Below are positions 1-4,927 of a stretch of DNA of 8,049 nt, one piece after another. Source of the stretch: Candidatus Iainarchaeum sp. (GTDB lineage Archaea; Iainarchaeota; Iainarchaeia; Iainarchaeales; GW2011-AR10). Under the pieces are notes generated by a model. The model was not told where the DNA came from. It worked only from the letters and a program-made list of their open reading frames with translations, and did not search any database. The translations under genes and the position numbers were made by a program. The stretch is taken from contig JACPKT010000020.1 in assembly GCA_016186855.1 (NCBI GenBank), forward strand, positions 2,485 through 10,533, written 5' to 3'. Position 1 is the stretch's first letter, and every line of letters begins with the position of its first letter.

Positions 1-571
1 TGTCCGGGTCTTCAAAATCAATCCCTGCCATTTCGTACTGAAACCCTGAATCGTAGTCAACGAGTTTCATCACGGTCTGCAGTCCAAGTTGTTTTGAAAT
101 TAAACTATCCACTCCGTCAGCCGCAATTAGCAGTGGAGTACGGTATTTTATTTCTTCACCAATATAGCGCGTTGTAACTTCTACTTTTCCTTCTTTTCTT
201 TCAACTTTTTTCGCGTGAGTTTTTGCCTGCACGCGCGCCCCTTCTTTTGCAGCCTTGTACGCCAATTGTTTTTCAAAAATTCTCCGCTCTAAAATGTACC
301 CTGAAGGACTGGGACTTCTTATTTCAATTTTTTTCCCAGAAGGAGAGTAAAGTGCCGCGCCAAAGATTTCCTGCACGGCCCAGGAAGGGTCAGGCTGCAA
401 CTGAAGGCGCGAAAACCATTCGCCCCCAAGGCCTTCGCCGCACCGAACAGGCACACCTATTTCCTGCTTTTTGTCAAGGCACAAGACTCTTGGACCGGCA
501 CTTGCAATTTTTGCCGCTGCACGAAGGCCTGCAGGGCCAGCGCCCACCACTATCACATCATATTCTTCCAT
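1..571 (-). CDS. Geranylgeranyl reductase family flavoprotein (N-terminal 190 residues, runs off the left edge)
   Basis: This is probably digeranylgeranylglycerophospholipid reductase, an FAD enzyme that saturates the isoprenoid chains of archaeal membrane lipids. My minus-strand translation starts MEEYDVIVVGAGPAG, so the Rossmann FAD motif GAGPAG lies at residues 10-15. PVRCGEG at 41-47 is the family signature, with the conserved Cys44 near the flavin. AADGVDS at 150-156 is the second dinucleotide-binding motif. The C-terminal substrate domain is outside the window; the family is usually about 390-400 residues. The ATG overlaps the tautomerase stop codon by one base (TAATG), so translation is probably coupled. 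A ferredoxin-like gene lies two genes upstream, and this family takes electrons from ferredoxin in Methanosarcina. The exact substrate (free phospholipid or geranylgeranyl diphosphate) cannot be told from this half. Confidence 0.9.
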   Translation of the reverse strand, partial: MEEYDVIVVGAGPAGLRAAAKIASAGPRVLCLDKKQEIGVPVRCGEGLGGEWFSRLQLQPDPSWAVQEIFGAALYSPSGKKIEIRSPSPSGYILERRIFEKQLAYKAAKEGARVQAKTHAKKVERKEGKVEVTTRYIGEEIKYRTPLLIAADGVDSLISKQLGLQTVMKLVDYDSGFQYEMAGIDFEDPD

Positions 572-753
572 TACAAGTCACTTGCAAGCTTTCCATTTGT
601 TGCCCAGTCTGCTTTGTCCACGTCAAAAATAATTATTTGCAAATCCTCTTTTTTTACTCCATTTTCCTCAAAAACACGAAAAATTTCCCGCACAATTTTT
701 TCCTTCTGCTGTTTTGTCCTCCCCTTCCACCATTTTATTTCAACAACAGGCAT
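571..753 (-). CDS. 4-oxalocrotonate tautomerase-family protein, 60 residues
   Basis: This is a small tautomerase-superfamily protein; members usually form hexamers and use the N-terminal proline, exposed after Met removal, as a general base in keto-enol conversion. Here the sequence begins MPVVEIKWWKGRT, so Pro1 and Arg11 (mature numbering) are kept, and the end GKLASDL matches the family C-terminus. Aligned to Pseudomonas 4-oxalocrotonate tautomerase with one gap, Arg39 is replaced by Gln and Phe50 by Trp, so the native substrate probably differs. The start is supported by a strong purine-rich site, GGTGAGGAAGG, just upstream. It sits between the ferredoxin-like gene (6-base gap) and the geranylgeranyl reductase (1-base overlap), within one operon. 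Its role beside lipid genes is unknown. Confidence 0.85.
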   Translation of the reverse strand: MPVVEIKWWKGRTKQQKEKIVREIFRVFEENGVKKEDLQIIIFDVDKADWATNGKLASDL

Positions 754-759
754 CCTTCC

Positions 760-936
760 TCACCTTCTGGAAATAATTTGAAGAGGTTTTAATACTTCAA
801 TTTGGTCTTTTGTCCCTGGCTTTATGCGCGTGTCGGTAATGCACCCTACCGGGCAAATCCAAACGCATGCACCACAGTCAATGCACTTTTTGTTATCAGC
901 AAGAATTTTTGTCTCATCCAGCTCGAGCGCAAGCAC
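760..936 (-). CDS. [4Fe-4S] ferredoxin-like protein, start uncertain and possibly frameshifted
   Basis: The minus-strand frame contains KKCIDCGACVWICPVGCI, a complete CxxCxxCxxxCP motif for one [4Fe-4S] cluster, so this is an electron carrier or an iron-sulfur domain. The frame is open back to 972 but has no ATG. The GTG at 936 gives 58 residues and is the only common start codon. Just before it the frame reads PTICPVLALELDE, which looks like the end of a first cluster motif, or of another domain, and would be left untranslated. Further upstream the only open frame is a different one, with an ATG at 1049 and a TTG at 1058. Either the gene has lost its N-terminus through a frameshift around 960-972, or translation starts at an unusual codon. 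The stop lies 6 bases before the tautomerase ATG. The likely partner is the geranylgeranyl reductase downstream. Confidence 0.7.
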   Translation of the reverse strand: MLALELDETKILADNKKCIDCGACVWICPVGCITDTRIKPGTKDQIEVLKPLQIISRR

Positions 937-1037
937 TGGGCAAATGGTTGGCTGAACAATTTTAAAATCAGGTTAACCGAAAAAAAGCTGGCTGCAACAG
1001 ACTGGCCATAAAACACAAATTTTAGGACACATTTTTC

Positions 1038-1045
1038 TTTAAAAA
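1038..1045 (+). promoter_or_regulatory. TATA box for the pirin gene
   Basis: TTTAAAAA is centred about 27 bases before the pirin ATG, the archaeal TATA-to-start distance. This predicts a leaderless or nearly leaderless mRNA. No Shine-Dalgarno sequence precedes the ATG. A second TTTAAATT at 1062-1067 could serve the leftward operon. Confidence 0.5.
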
Positions 1046-1068
1046 CCATTTCAAGCAATTTTTAAATT

Positions 1069-1788
1069 ATGGGCATTAATATCCATCGCTCTGCCGATAG
1101 GGGAGTGGCAGAGCACGGCTGGCTTCATTCCCGCTTTAGCTTCAGTTTTGCAGATTATTATAATCCTGAACGCATGGGTTTTGGGGCATTGCGAGTTTTA
1201 AATGATGATATTATTGAGCCCGCAAAGGGTTTTGGGTTTCACTCGCACAAAAACATGGAAATCGTAACAATTGTTCTTGAAGGAAGCTTGGAGCATAAAG
1301 ACAGCATGGGAAACACCGGGGTGATTAAAGTCGGTGAAGTACAGAGAATGTCTGCCGGTACAGGGGTTGTGCATTCGGAATTCAATGCCTCAAAAAAAGA
1401 AACTGCCCGTTTGCTTCAGATCTGGGTTTACCCAAAAGAGCAAAACATTGAGCCAAGCTATGAGCAAAAAAGCTTTCAGAAAAAAGGGTTTGAAAACAAA
1501 TTACAGGCAATTGTTTCAGGTAACAAAAAAGTCGGGGCGCTTTATTTGCACCAAAATGCGGAGTTTTTGCTTGGAAGTTTTTGGACTGGCAAAAGTTTTT
1601 CTCACACTCTCTTAGGGATAAATAATGGGTTATTTGTTTTTTTAATTGAAGGAAAAATGCAGGTTGAAGAAGAAATTATTGAAAAATTGGACAGCGCGGA
1701 AATAAGCCACGCAAAAAAAATCGAATTTTATGCATTGGAAAAATCAAAGGCTTTGCTAATTGAAGTTCCCCTAAATTTTGAAGAATAA
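1069..1788 (+). CDS. Pirin-family bicupin protein (YhhW-like)
   Basis: This is a 239-residue, full-length pirin-family protein: two cupin barrels, with a metal site in the N-terminal one. The four expected ligands are visible as HSH (His58, His60) and VHSE (His102, Glu104), in the same pattern as E. coli YhhW, which cleaves quercetin in vitro. Other family signatures are GFGFHSHKNMEIVTIVLEG (residues 54-72) and the MSAGTGVVHSE stretch (94-104). The C-terminal barrel (about 150-239) lacks such ligands, as is usual. The true substrate of archaeal pirins is not known, so quercetinase activity should not be assumed. The gene stands alone, divergent from the ferredoxin-tautomerase-reductase operon. 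Its ATG is chosen because the TATA box sits 27 bases upstream. Confidence 0.93.
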   Translation: MGINIHRSADRGVAEHGWLHSRFSFSFADYYNPERMGFGALRVLNDDIIEPAKGFGFHSHKNMEIVTIVLEGSLEHKDSMGNTGVIKVGEVQRMSAGTGVVHSEFNASKKETARLLQIWVYPKEQNIEPSYEQKSFQKKGFENKLQAIVSGNKKVGALYLHQNAEFLLGSFWTGKSFSHTLLGINNGLFVFLIEGKMQVEEEIIEKLDSAEISHAKKIEFYALEKSKALLIEVPLNFEE

Positions 1789-2038
1789 AACCAAAGGACT
1801 ATTTGTTTTTCTAAAAAACTATTTGGCTAATTATTCTTGGAAAAAATATAAACTTCGTAATGCTTTGCTAATGGATTAACTATTACATCCGAAATAGAGG
1901 CTAATTCAATAGTTATTGGGTGATTTTTCGCCAGAATTTTGACATAATAAAAATCATTATGTAATTTTTTAATTTCGTTATGTTTTCAATAAGTAAGATT
2001 TAAATTCATTATGTTCATTCTACTAATGGTGCTGCAAA
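1789..2038. other. AT-rich intergenic spacer
   Basis: About 250 bases without a convincing gene. After the pirin stop there is a T-rich run with a weak short hairpin (GTTTTT/AAAAAC, 1805-1819) that may end the pirin transcript. The minus strand holds a 52-codon open stretch (1830-1985) with no usual start codon, treated under findings. The promoter of the next operon lies at the right end. Confidence 0.5.
1999..2006 (+). promoter_or_regulatory. TATA box for the small HTH operon
   Basis: TTTAAATT is centred about 36 bases before the ATG at 2039, predicting a start of transcription near 2028 and a leader of about 10 bases. No ribosome-binding site is visible before the first gene, consistent with a very short leader. 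Confidence 0.5.
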
Positions 2039-2302
2039 ATGAGTGCATTGGAGAAAAGGTATTGGGAGGAAATAATTAACCTTAACAAATTGCAGCTCAA
2101 GCTATTAGCCGCTACGGCAGTAAGGGACATGCCCTTTCCTAAAAAAGTCCAGTGGCTAAGCTCGTTAGGGGTTTCGCCAAGGGAAATTGCAAAAATCCTT
2201 GGCACAACCTCTAACACCATAAGGGTGGCAAAATCCCAGCTTAAAAAAAGCAAGGGGTTCAAAATTACAAAAACCAAATTATCAACTGAGGAGGTAACTT
2301 AA
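2039..2302 (+). CDS. Small helix-turn-helix protein, sigma-region-4-like
   Basis: An 87-residue basic protein, probably DNA-binding. Residues 43-70, starting LGVSPREIAKILGTTSNTIR, form a helix-turn-helix of the type seen in sigma-factor region 4 and similar regulators: a first helix SPREIAKILG, a turn, then a recognition helix TSNTIRVAKSQLKK. The N-terminal 40 residues are predicted helical (EKRYWEEIINLNKLQLKLLAATAV) and could mediate dimerisation. The tail is basic and then polar. It is the first gene of a short operon and overlaps the next by one base (TAATG). The Shine-Dalgarno GAGGAGGT inside its last codons serves the next gene. The family is not recognised by name, and the target is unknown; autoregulation is a reasonable guess only. 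Confidence 0.75.
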   Translation: MSALEKRYWEEIINLNKLQLKLLAATAVRDMPFPKKVQWLSSLGVSPREIAKILGTTSNTIRVAKSQLKKSKGFKITKTKLSTEEVT

Positions 2303-2541
2303 TGAGCGATAAAAGATATCATGTCCATGGTTTTTTTGGAAAACTTCTATTAAGGCAAAGCAAGGCAAATTTTGAAGAACAAATCTTGGATCTATGCGAT
2401 GGCTCACATACAGCTGAAGAAATAGCAAGAAAAGCGAGTGTTCCGATTGACACCACTGAAAGAATGCTTAAACGGCTCCACAGCGAAGGAACAATAACCC
2501 CGGTAAAAATCTGGAACCGGACAGTTTACCTAAAACAATAA
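2302..2541 (+). CDS. Small winged-helix protein
   Basis: A 79-residue protein consisting almost entirely of one winged helix-turn-helix. Residues 24-32 form a first helix (FEEQILDLC), TAEEIARKASV (38-48) the second, and TTERMLKRLHSEGTI (51-65) the recognition helix. The wing follows as TPVKIWNRTVYLK. This layout is usual for archaeal transcription regulators of the MarR/ArsR/Lrp fold class, but the protein lacks any ligand domain. Translation is coupled to the preceding gene: the stop and start share one base, and a strong GAGGAGGT lies before the ATG, unlike the leaderless genes nearby. The two proteins may act together at one site; that is an inference from the coupling. Confidence 0.75.
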   Translation: MSDKRYHVHGFFGKLLLRQSKANFEEQILDLCDGSHTAEEIARKASVPIDTTERMLKRLHSEGTITPVKIWNRTVYLKQ

Positions 2542-2556
2542 AATAACAAAACAGCT

Positions 2557-2655
2557 ATGCCACAAAAGACTTTTATGAAAAAAGAAAAAATTTGTGAAAT
2601 TTGCGGAGCAGACCTAAAAGCAAAGCACAAGGTTTGCCCAAAAAAGCTTTTTTAA
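2557..2655 (+). CDS. 32-residue zinc-knuckle microprotein
   Basis: A very short reading frame, 15 bases after the winged-helix gene and in the same direction, reads MPQKTFMKKEKICEICGADL and ends KAKHKVCPKKLF. It has the pattern C-x2-C-x7-H-x2-C (Cys13, Cys16, His24, Cys27), which would bind one zinc ion, and a strongly basic surface, so nucleic-acid binding is plausible. The CxxCG knuckle is typical of archaeal zinc ribbons. It is too short for most gene finders and has no clear ribosome-binding site. An internal Met at residue 7 is an alternative start. Because it follows two DNA-binding genes it may be the third member of the operon. The evidence is the motif and position only. Confidence 0.55.
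   Translation: MPQKTFMKKEKICEICGADLKAKHKVCPKKLF
2640..2653. terminator. Palindromic A/T terminator between convergent genes
   Basis: AAAAAAGCTTTTTT is a perfect 14-base palindrome. It gives a T6 run on either strand and overlaps the end of the zinc-knuckle gene. On the minus strand it lies just after the stop of the 52-residue basic gene. Archaeal termination needs mainly a T run, so it could serve both directions. Confidence 0.45.
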
Positions 2656-2663
2656 AGAAACGC

Positions 2664-2822
2664 CTATTTCCTGGTTTTTGGCATTTTTCTCTTTTCTTTT
2701 CCCGGCCGAGTTCCTTTGGTGCCGTCCACTATGTTTGCAGTTGTACTTGCAGCCACTGTGCCTAGTTTTCTTGTGCCTTTTGCCTTATGTTTTTTGAAGG
2801 AGCGCGAACAATTGTCTCCCAT
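2664..2822 (-). CDS. Small basic protein, 52 residues, family not recognised
   Basis: The minus strand encodes MGDNCSRSFKKHKAKGTRKL followed by a Thr/Ala/Gly stretch and a basic tail ending KRKMPKTRK. About a third of the residues are Lys, Arg or His, with no membrane segment and one Cys, suggesting a nucleic-acid or ribosome-associated protein. Its codons are richer in G and C than the surrounding spacer, which argues against a chance frame. The opposite strand is also open (2716-2946), but its product is a hydrophobic shadow with a weak start. A TATA-like ATTTATA (minus strand, 2866-2872) lies 45-50 bases before the ATG. The gene converges on the zinc-knuckle operon. No function can be assigned. 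Confidence 0.45.
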   Translation of the reverse strand: MGDNCSRSFKKHKAKGTRKLGTVAASTTANIVDGTKGTRPGKEKRKMPKTRK

Positions 2823-2865
2823 GCCTATGTTTTTCTACATAACTATTTTTTGTTTTACCCGTCTC

Positions 2866-2872
2866 TATAAAT
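2866..2872 (-). promoter_or_regulatory. Possible TATA box for the 52-residue basic gene
   Basis: On the minus strand this reads ATTTATA. It predicts transcription from about 2843, leaving a leader of about 20 bases before the ATG at 2822. The distance is acceptable but the box is weak. Confidence 0.3.
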
Positions 2873-3096
2873 CCAATTTGATTGTTAACTCCGCAAAGTC
2901 AGCAGGAGTTCATTTTGAGCCGATTTCAGATCAAAGACCAATCTAATTACCATTAAAACCCAAGAAACCAACCAAACACACCCCCTTCTTCCTGTTTTCT
3001 GATGCTTTAAGGAATAAAAGTTGGCCCGTATTGTATGAAATGCAGTATAGTGGAGATTATACCGCAAAATTACGAAGGGAATTTAAGCTGAATTGA

Positions 3097-3117
3097 GCTT
3101 TTTTTTAGAAAAAAAGC
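3097..3117. terminator. A/T hairpin, terminator-like
   Basis: GCTTTTTTT and AAAAAAAGC form a 9-bp perfect stem around a 3-base loop (TAG). On either strand it gives a run of seven or eight T. It could end a short transcript, but no gene is clearly attached to it. Confidence 0.4.
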
Positions 3118-3204
3118 AAGTGCCTGAAATGAAGTAAAAACGACTTTAAATGCACACGCCCCAGACGGAGCTGAACACAGCAAATTATTATGTATAAGAT
3201 AGCA

Positions 3205-3212
3205 TTTTATAC
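3205..3212 (+). promoter_or_regulatory. TATA box for the 139-residue gene
   Basis: TTTTATAC is centred about 31 bases before the ATG at 3239, which suits a transcript with almost no leader. No Shine-Dalgarno sequence precedes the ATG. Confidence 0.45.
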
Positions 3213-3238
3213 TTGCTTAGCTATAGGATATGATCTAA

Positions 3239-3658
3239 ATGAAAAGATTTTTCAGATGGCTTGGTGGCAGATTTTTTAAAAAAAGAGAGAAGAAAAAAGC
3301 ACTTGACCTGAAGCCAAAATCAGAATCCTTCACAGGCTTAATGCATGCAATTGGCGAGCAAAAATTGCATATTTCAAATGAAGACATAAAATTTTTAAAG
3401 AGCTTAAACGACTATGAAATAATCCGTATCAAAAGAGAAATCACTGCTCAAATCATGGCCAAAACAGCGGAAGAAATTCAAAAAAGACACGCAGCTGCAC
3501 TGGCAGGATGTTTAGAGTTCTATAAAATGGAGGCGCGGGGAGAGCGTTTTGAGCCGACACTTGGCAAAGGTGAAATTTCACTGGACCCGCTATACGCATA
3601 CCTGCAACAGTATATTCCAAAACGTTTAAGAGGGATTTACAAAGAAGAGCAAAAATAA
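3239..3658 (+). CDS. Hypothetical protein, 139 residues, amphipathic basic N-terminus
   Basis: I do not recognise this family. The N-terminus MKRFFRWLGGRFFKKREKKK is strongly basic with aromatic residues on one side, which could be an amphipathic membrane- or nucleic-acid-binding helix. It is not a signal peptide or a full transmembrane segment. Residues 45-90 are predicted helical (ISNEDIKFLKSLNDYEIIRIKREI and on to EEIQKRH). A single Cys sits near residue 91. The C-terminal part has a short acidic/proline stretch (FEPTLGKGEISLDPLYAYLQ) and ends basic. The stop codon lies inside the left arm of a perfect 16-bp hairpin. The gene stands alone with its own promoter ahead of two other small unknown genes. 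Confidence 0.7.
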   Translation: MKRFFRWLGGRFFKKREKKKALDLKPKSESFTGLMHAIGEQKLHISNEDIKFLKSLNDYEIIRIKREITAQIMAKTAEEIQKRHAAALAGCLEFYKMEARGERFEPTLGKGEISLDPLYAYLQQYIPKRLRGIYKEEQK

Positions 3659-3688
3659 TTATGTAGTCATTAACTACATAATTATTTT
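3652..3688. terminator. Perfect 16-bp inverted repeat, 5-base loop
   Basis: The left arm AAAATAATTATGTAGT (3652-3667) and the right arm ACTACATAATTATTTT (3673-3688) are exact reverse complements around the loop CATTA. The left arm contains the stop codon of the 139-residue gene, and the right arm ends in T4. The most likely role is a transcription or 3'-end signal. A protein-binding operator for the next promoter, just downstream, is the alternative. Confidence 0.65.
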
Positions 3689-3732
3689 GCGAACAAATAA
3701 AAATAACCTGCAGTTTATTTATATGTTTAGAA

Positions 3733-3879
3733 ATGCAGCAACCAAGAAAACCAGTTCGAAAAAAAAAGCCTGATAAAAAGCCTGATAATATCAGCAGAAG
3801 AGACGCAATAACAAAAATATTAAAGTTGTTTGTAAGAAAATTGGCAAATTTAAAGGAAGGTTCAGAACGCAAAAATTGA
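3733..3879 (+). CDS. Small basic protein, 48 residues, family not recognised
   Basis: The frame reads MQQPRKPVRKKKPDKKPDNI and continues into a helical part (RRDAITKILKLFVRKLANLKEG) before ending in a Lys/Asn tail. The first 20 residues are a Lys/Pro/Arg-rich disordered extension. The rest could be one amphipathic helix, leucine- and isoleucine-rich on one face. Such composition suggests a nucleic-acid-binding or scaffold peptide, with no identifiable domain. An A/T-rich TATA-like stretch (3696-3705) lies about 30 bases before the ATG. The 94-residue gene starts 37 bases after its stop, so the two may be cotranscribed. Confidence 0.55.
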   Translation: MQQPRKPVRKKKPDKKPDNISRRDAITKILKLFVRKLANLKEGSERKN

Positions 3880-3916
3880 AAATAATCTTTGGTGAGAAAA
3901 GAAACACCCCCACAGA

Positions 3917-4201
3917 ATGGCAGTTGACAGCATTAACGCTATTTCTGGAGTGACAGGAGTTCCTGTTGAAAGAGTGCTGCTTACATTGGAATTGAACAAG
4001 CTTGACCCTTACCAAATTGACGCATTGCAAAACAAAATTTTAGCAACAAAAAACGACCAAGAAATAAAAAGACTTCAAAACATCCAACGTATTATAGGCG
4101 ACTTTTTGAGGCTACCGCTTCAAACGAAAGACACAATCAAGCGATTTTTAGAAACTCCAAACAGCCTTGCAAAACTTCGAAAAGAATTCGGCCTAAAATA
4201 A
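3917..4201 (+). CDS. Hypothetical small helical protein, 94 residues
   Basis: I do not recognise this protein. The start MAVDSINAISGVTGVPVERV is mildly hydrophobic but too polar for a membrane anchor. From about residue 30 it is predicted all-helical, with two Leu/Ile-rich helices (DPYQIDALQNKILATK and EIKRLQNIQRIIGDFLRL). It ends in a basic helix, LAKLRKEFGLK. It has no Cys and no catalytic-looking motif. The pattern would fit a small bundle or a dimer-forming partner protein. It follows the 48-residue gene in the same direction and converges on the coiled-coil gene with only two bases between stop codons. The ATG is chosen as the first in frame; a GGTGAG lies about 20 bases upstream, too far to be a normal ribosome-binding site. 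Confidence 0.65.
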   Translation: MAVDSINAISGVTGVPVERVLLTLELNKLDPYQIDALQNKILATKNDQEIKRLQNIQRIIGDFLRLPLQTKDTIKRFLETPNSLAKLRKEFGLK

Positions 4202-4203
4202 AG

Positions 4204-4374
4204 TCATTCAAACATTTCGACATATCGCCGGTCGAGTTCGAGTATTTTTTTTTCTATTTCTTTTCTTTTTTCCTTTGAGGGTTTTGCAAAAAGCTCTGCA
4301 ATCAGCCTGTTTTTTTCTTCGCTTATTGACTGTATGAGCTTTTCACTGCGGTCAGCTGACCTAGATTTTTTCAT
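4204..4374 (-). CDS. Small coiled-coil protein, 56 residues
   Basis: The minus strand encodes MKKSRSADRSEKLIQSISEE, then EKNRLIAELFAKPSKEKRKE and a short end (ILELDRRYVEMFE). The composition is Lys/Glu/Arg-rich with Leu and Ile at heptad-like spacing, so a single coiled coil or helical hairpin broken at KPS is likely. No family is recognised. The reading frame is clean, and a TTTTAAAT box on the minus strand (4403-4411) lies about 33 bases before the ATG. Its stop is two bases from that of the 94-residue gene on the other strand. Confidence 0.55.
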   Translation of the reverse strand: MKKSRSADRSEKLIQSISEEKNRLIAELFAKPSKEKRKEIEKKILELDRRYVEMFE

Positions 4375-4402
4375 ATAAGTGATAACTATTAGGGGGTTTT
4401 AG

Positions 4403-4411
4403 AATTTAAAA
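4403..4411 (-). promoter_or_regulatory. TATA box for the coiled-coil gene
   Basis: On the minus strand this reads TTTTAAATT. Its distance of about 33 bases to the ATG at 4374 fits a short-leader transcript. No ribosome-binding site is present. Confidence 0.45.
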
Positions 4412-4442
4412 CAATATTTGGAAAAAAATTATGTATAGATAA

Positions 4443-4826
4443 TTAGTCGCTTACTGTTATTGAAAGGCTTTTGGTGAACTCTTTTTCAACATAGTTGAAG
4501 CGGTTGTCGTGCTGGAAAACTTTTACCCGCACATGGTATTCGCCGCTTGTAACATAGCCTTTTGGGAAAATGTCAAAAGAGAGGTTTTGGCGCTCGTTTG
4601 GGTTAAAGTTGTCGATTTTTTTCACCAAGTTTGTCTTTAAACCGCTTTTGTCCAATGAAAGCTGGCGGGCTAACAGCAATTCAAGGGTTAAATTCACGGT
4701 TTTGTCGCCGCGGTTTATCAGGTCAACCTTTAATTCAACCGGCTCTTTTCTGCTTAAAACAAGCCTGTAAGGAAAAATCGACGTTGAAATTGATATAGAC
4801 ATTTTTTCTCTAACAATAAGTTTCAT
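4443..4826 (-). CDS. Ig-like beta-sandwich (CARDB-like) protein, 127 residues
   Basis: The protein is dominated by alternating beta-strands typical of an immunoglobulin-like or CARDB-type domain. The signs are PVELKVDLINRGDKTVNLTL (the strand-NxG-strand pattern, residues 29-48), then FNPNERQNLSFDIFP (74-88) and SGEYHVRVKVFQHD (94-107). Such domains usually bind proteins or surfaces. There is no signal peptide or membrane segment, so it should be cytoplasmic. Met9 (4802) is an alternative start that would remove a short basic leader. The gene is divergent from a winged-helix gene and shares its promoter region; a functional link is possible but unproven. I know no specific family name for it. 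Confidence 0.6.
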   Translation of the reverse strand: MKLIVREKMSISISTSIFPYRLVLSRKEPVELKVDLINRGDKTVNLTLELLLARQLSLDKSGLKTNLVKKIDNFNPNERQNLSFDIFPKGYVTSGEYHVRVKVFQHDNRFNYVEKEFTKSLSITVSD

Positions 4827-4863
4827 TTGTTATTTTTATTAATCTTTCCTGAAAAGACCGCAA

Positions 4864-4873
4864 AATTTAAATA
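4864..4873. promoter_or_regulatory. Bidirectional TATA element between the Ig-like and winged-helix genes
   Basis: AATTTAAATA contains a near-palindromic TTTAAA, usable on both strands. Leftward it predicts a transcript starting near 4842, 16 bases before the Ig-like ATG. Rightward it predicts a start near 4895, about 30 bases before the winged-helix ATG. Confidence 0.4.
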
Positions 4874-4927
4874 CAAGCAATAAACAATCTTTTAGAAAAG
4901 GAAAAAATCTTTTTCTTGGGTTTTTTT

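Larger units (their letters stand above)
2823..3238. other. Gene-poor spacer with hairpins
   Basis: About 415 bases where I find no convincing gene on either strand; the short frames present have unlikely compositions. It holds a small inverted repeat AACTCC/GGAGTT (2887-2892 and 2905-2910) and the A/T hairpin listed separately. A CGACTTTAAATG segment near 3146-3157 could be a promoter, with transcription predicted from about 3178. An unannotated small RNA could start there, but no tRNA or known RNA family is recognisable. Confidence 0.4.

Noticed and set aside
223..792. Long plus-strand open frame over the reductase and tautomerase genes
   Set aside because: It is antisense to two recognised genes with clear motifs; its Phe/Pro-rich product is a shadow.
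846..1058. 70-residue minus-strand frame covering the ferredoxin
   Set aside because: It reads through the Fe-S motif in the wrong frame. Only its first part could matter, as an N-terminus joined by a frameshift.
2716..2946. Hydrophobic 76-residue plus-strand frame
   Set aside because: It begins with GTG, lacks a ribosome-binding site and is the complement of the better-supported basic minus-strand frame.
2885..3067. 60-residue minus-strand frame in the spacer
   Set aside because: Composition is unlike the neighbours (Trp, Val, Leu clusters with no helix or motif pattern), no promoter fits, and no family is apparent.
2860..3180. Possible tRNA or box C/D RNA in the spacer
   Set aside because: No cloverleaf arms, no T-loop consensus and no paired C and D boxes could be put together.
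3453..4030. Minus-strand frames opposite the 139-, 48- and 94-residue genes
   Set aside because: They are hydrophobic shadows of Lys-rich genes on the plus strand.
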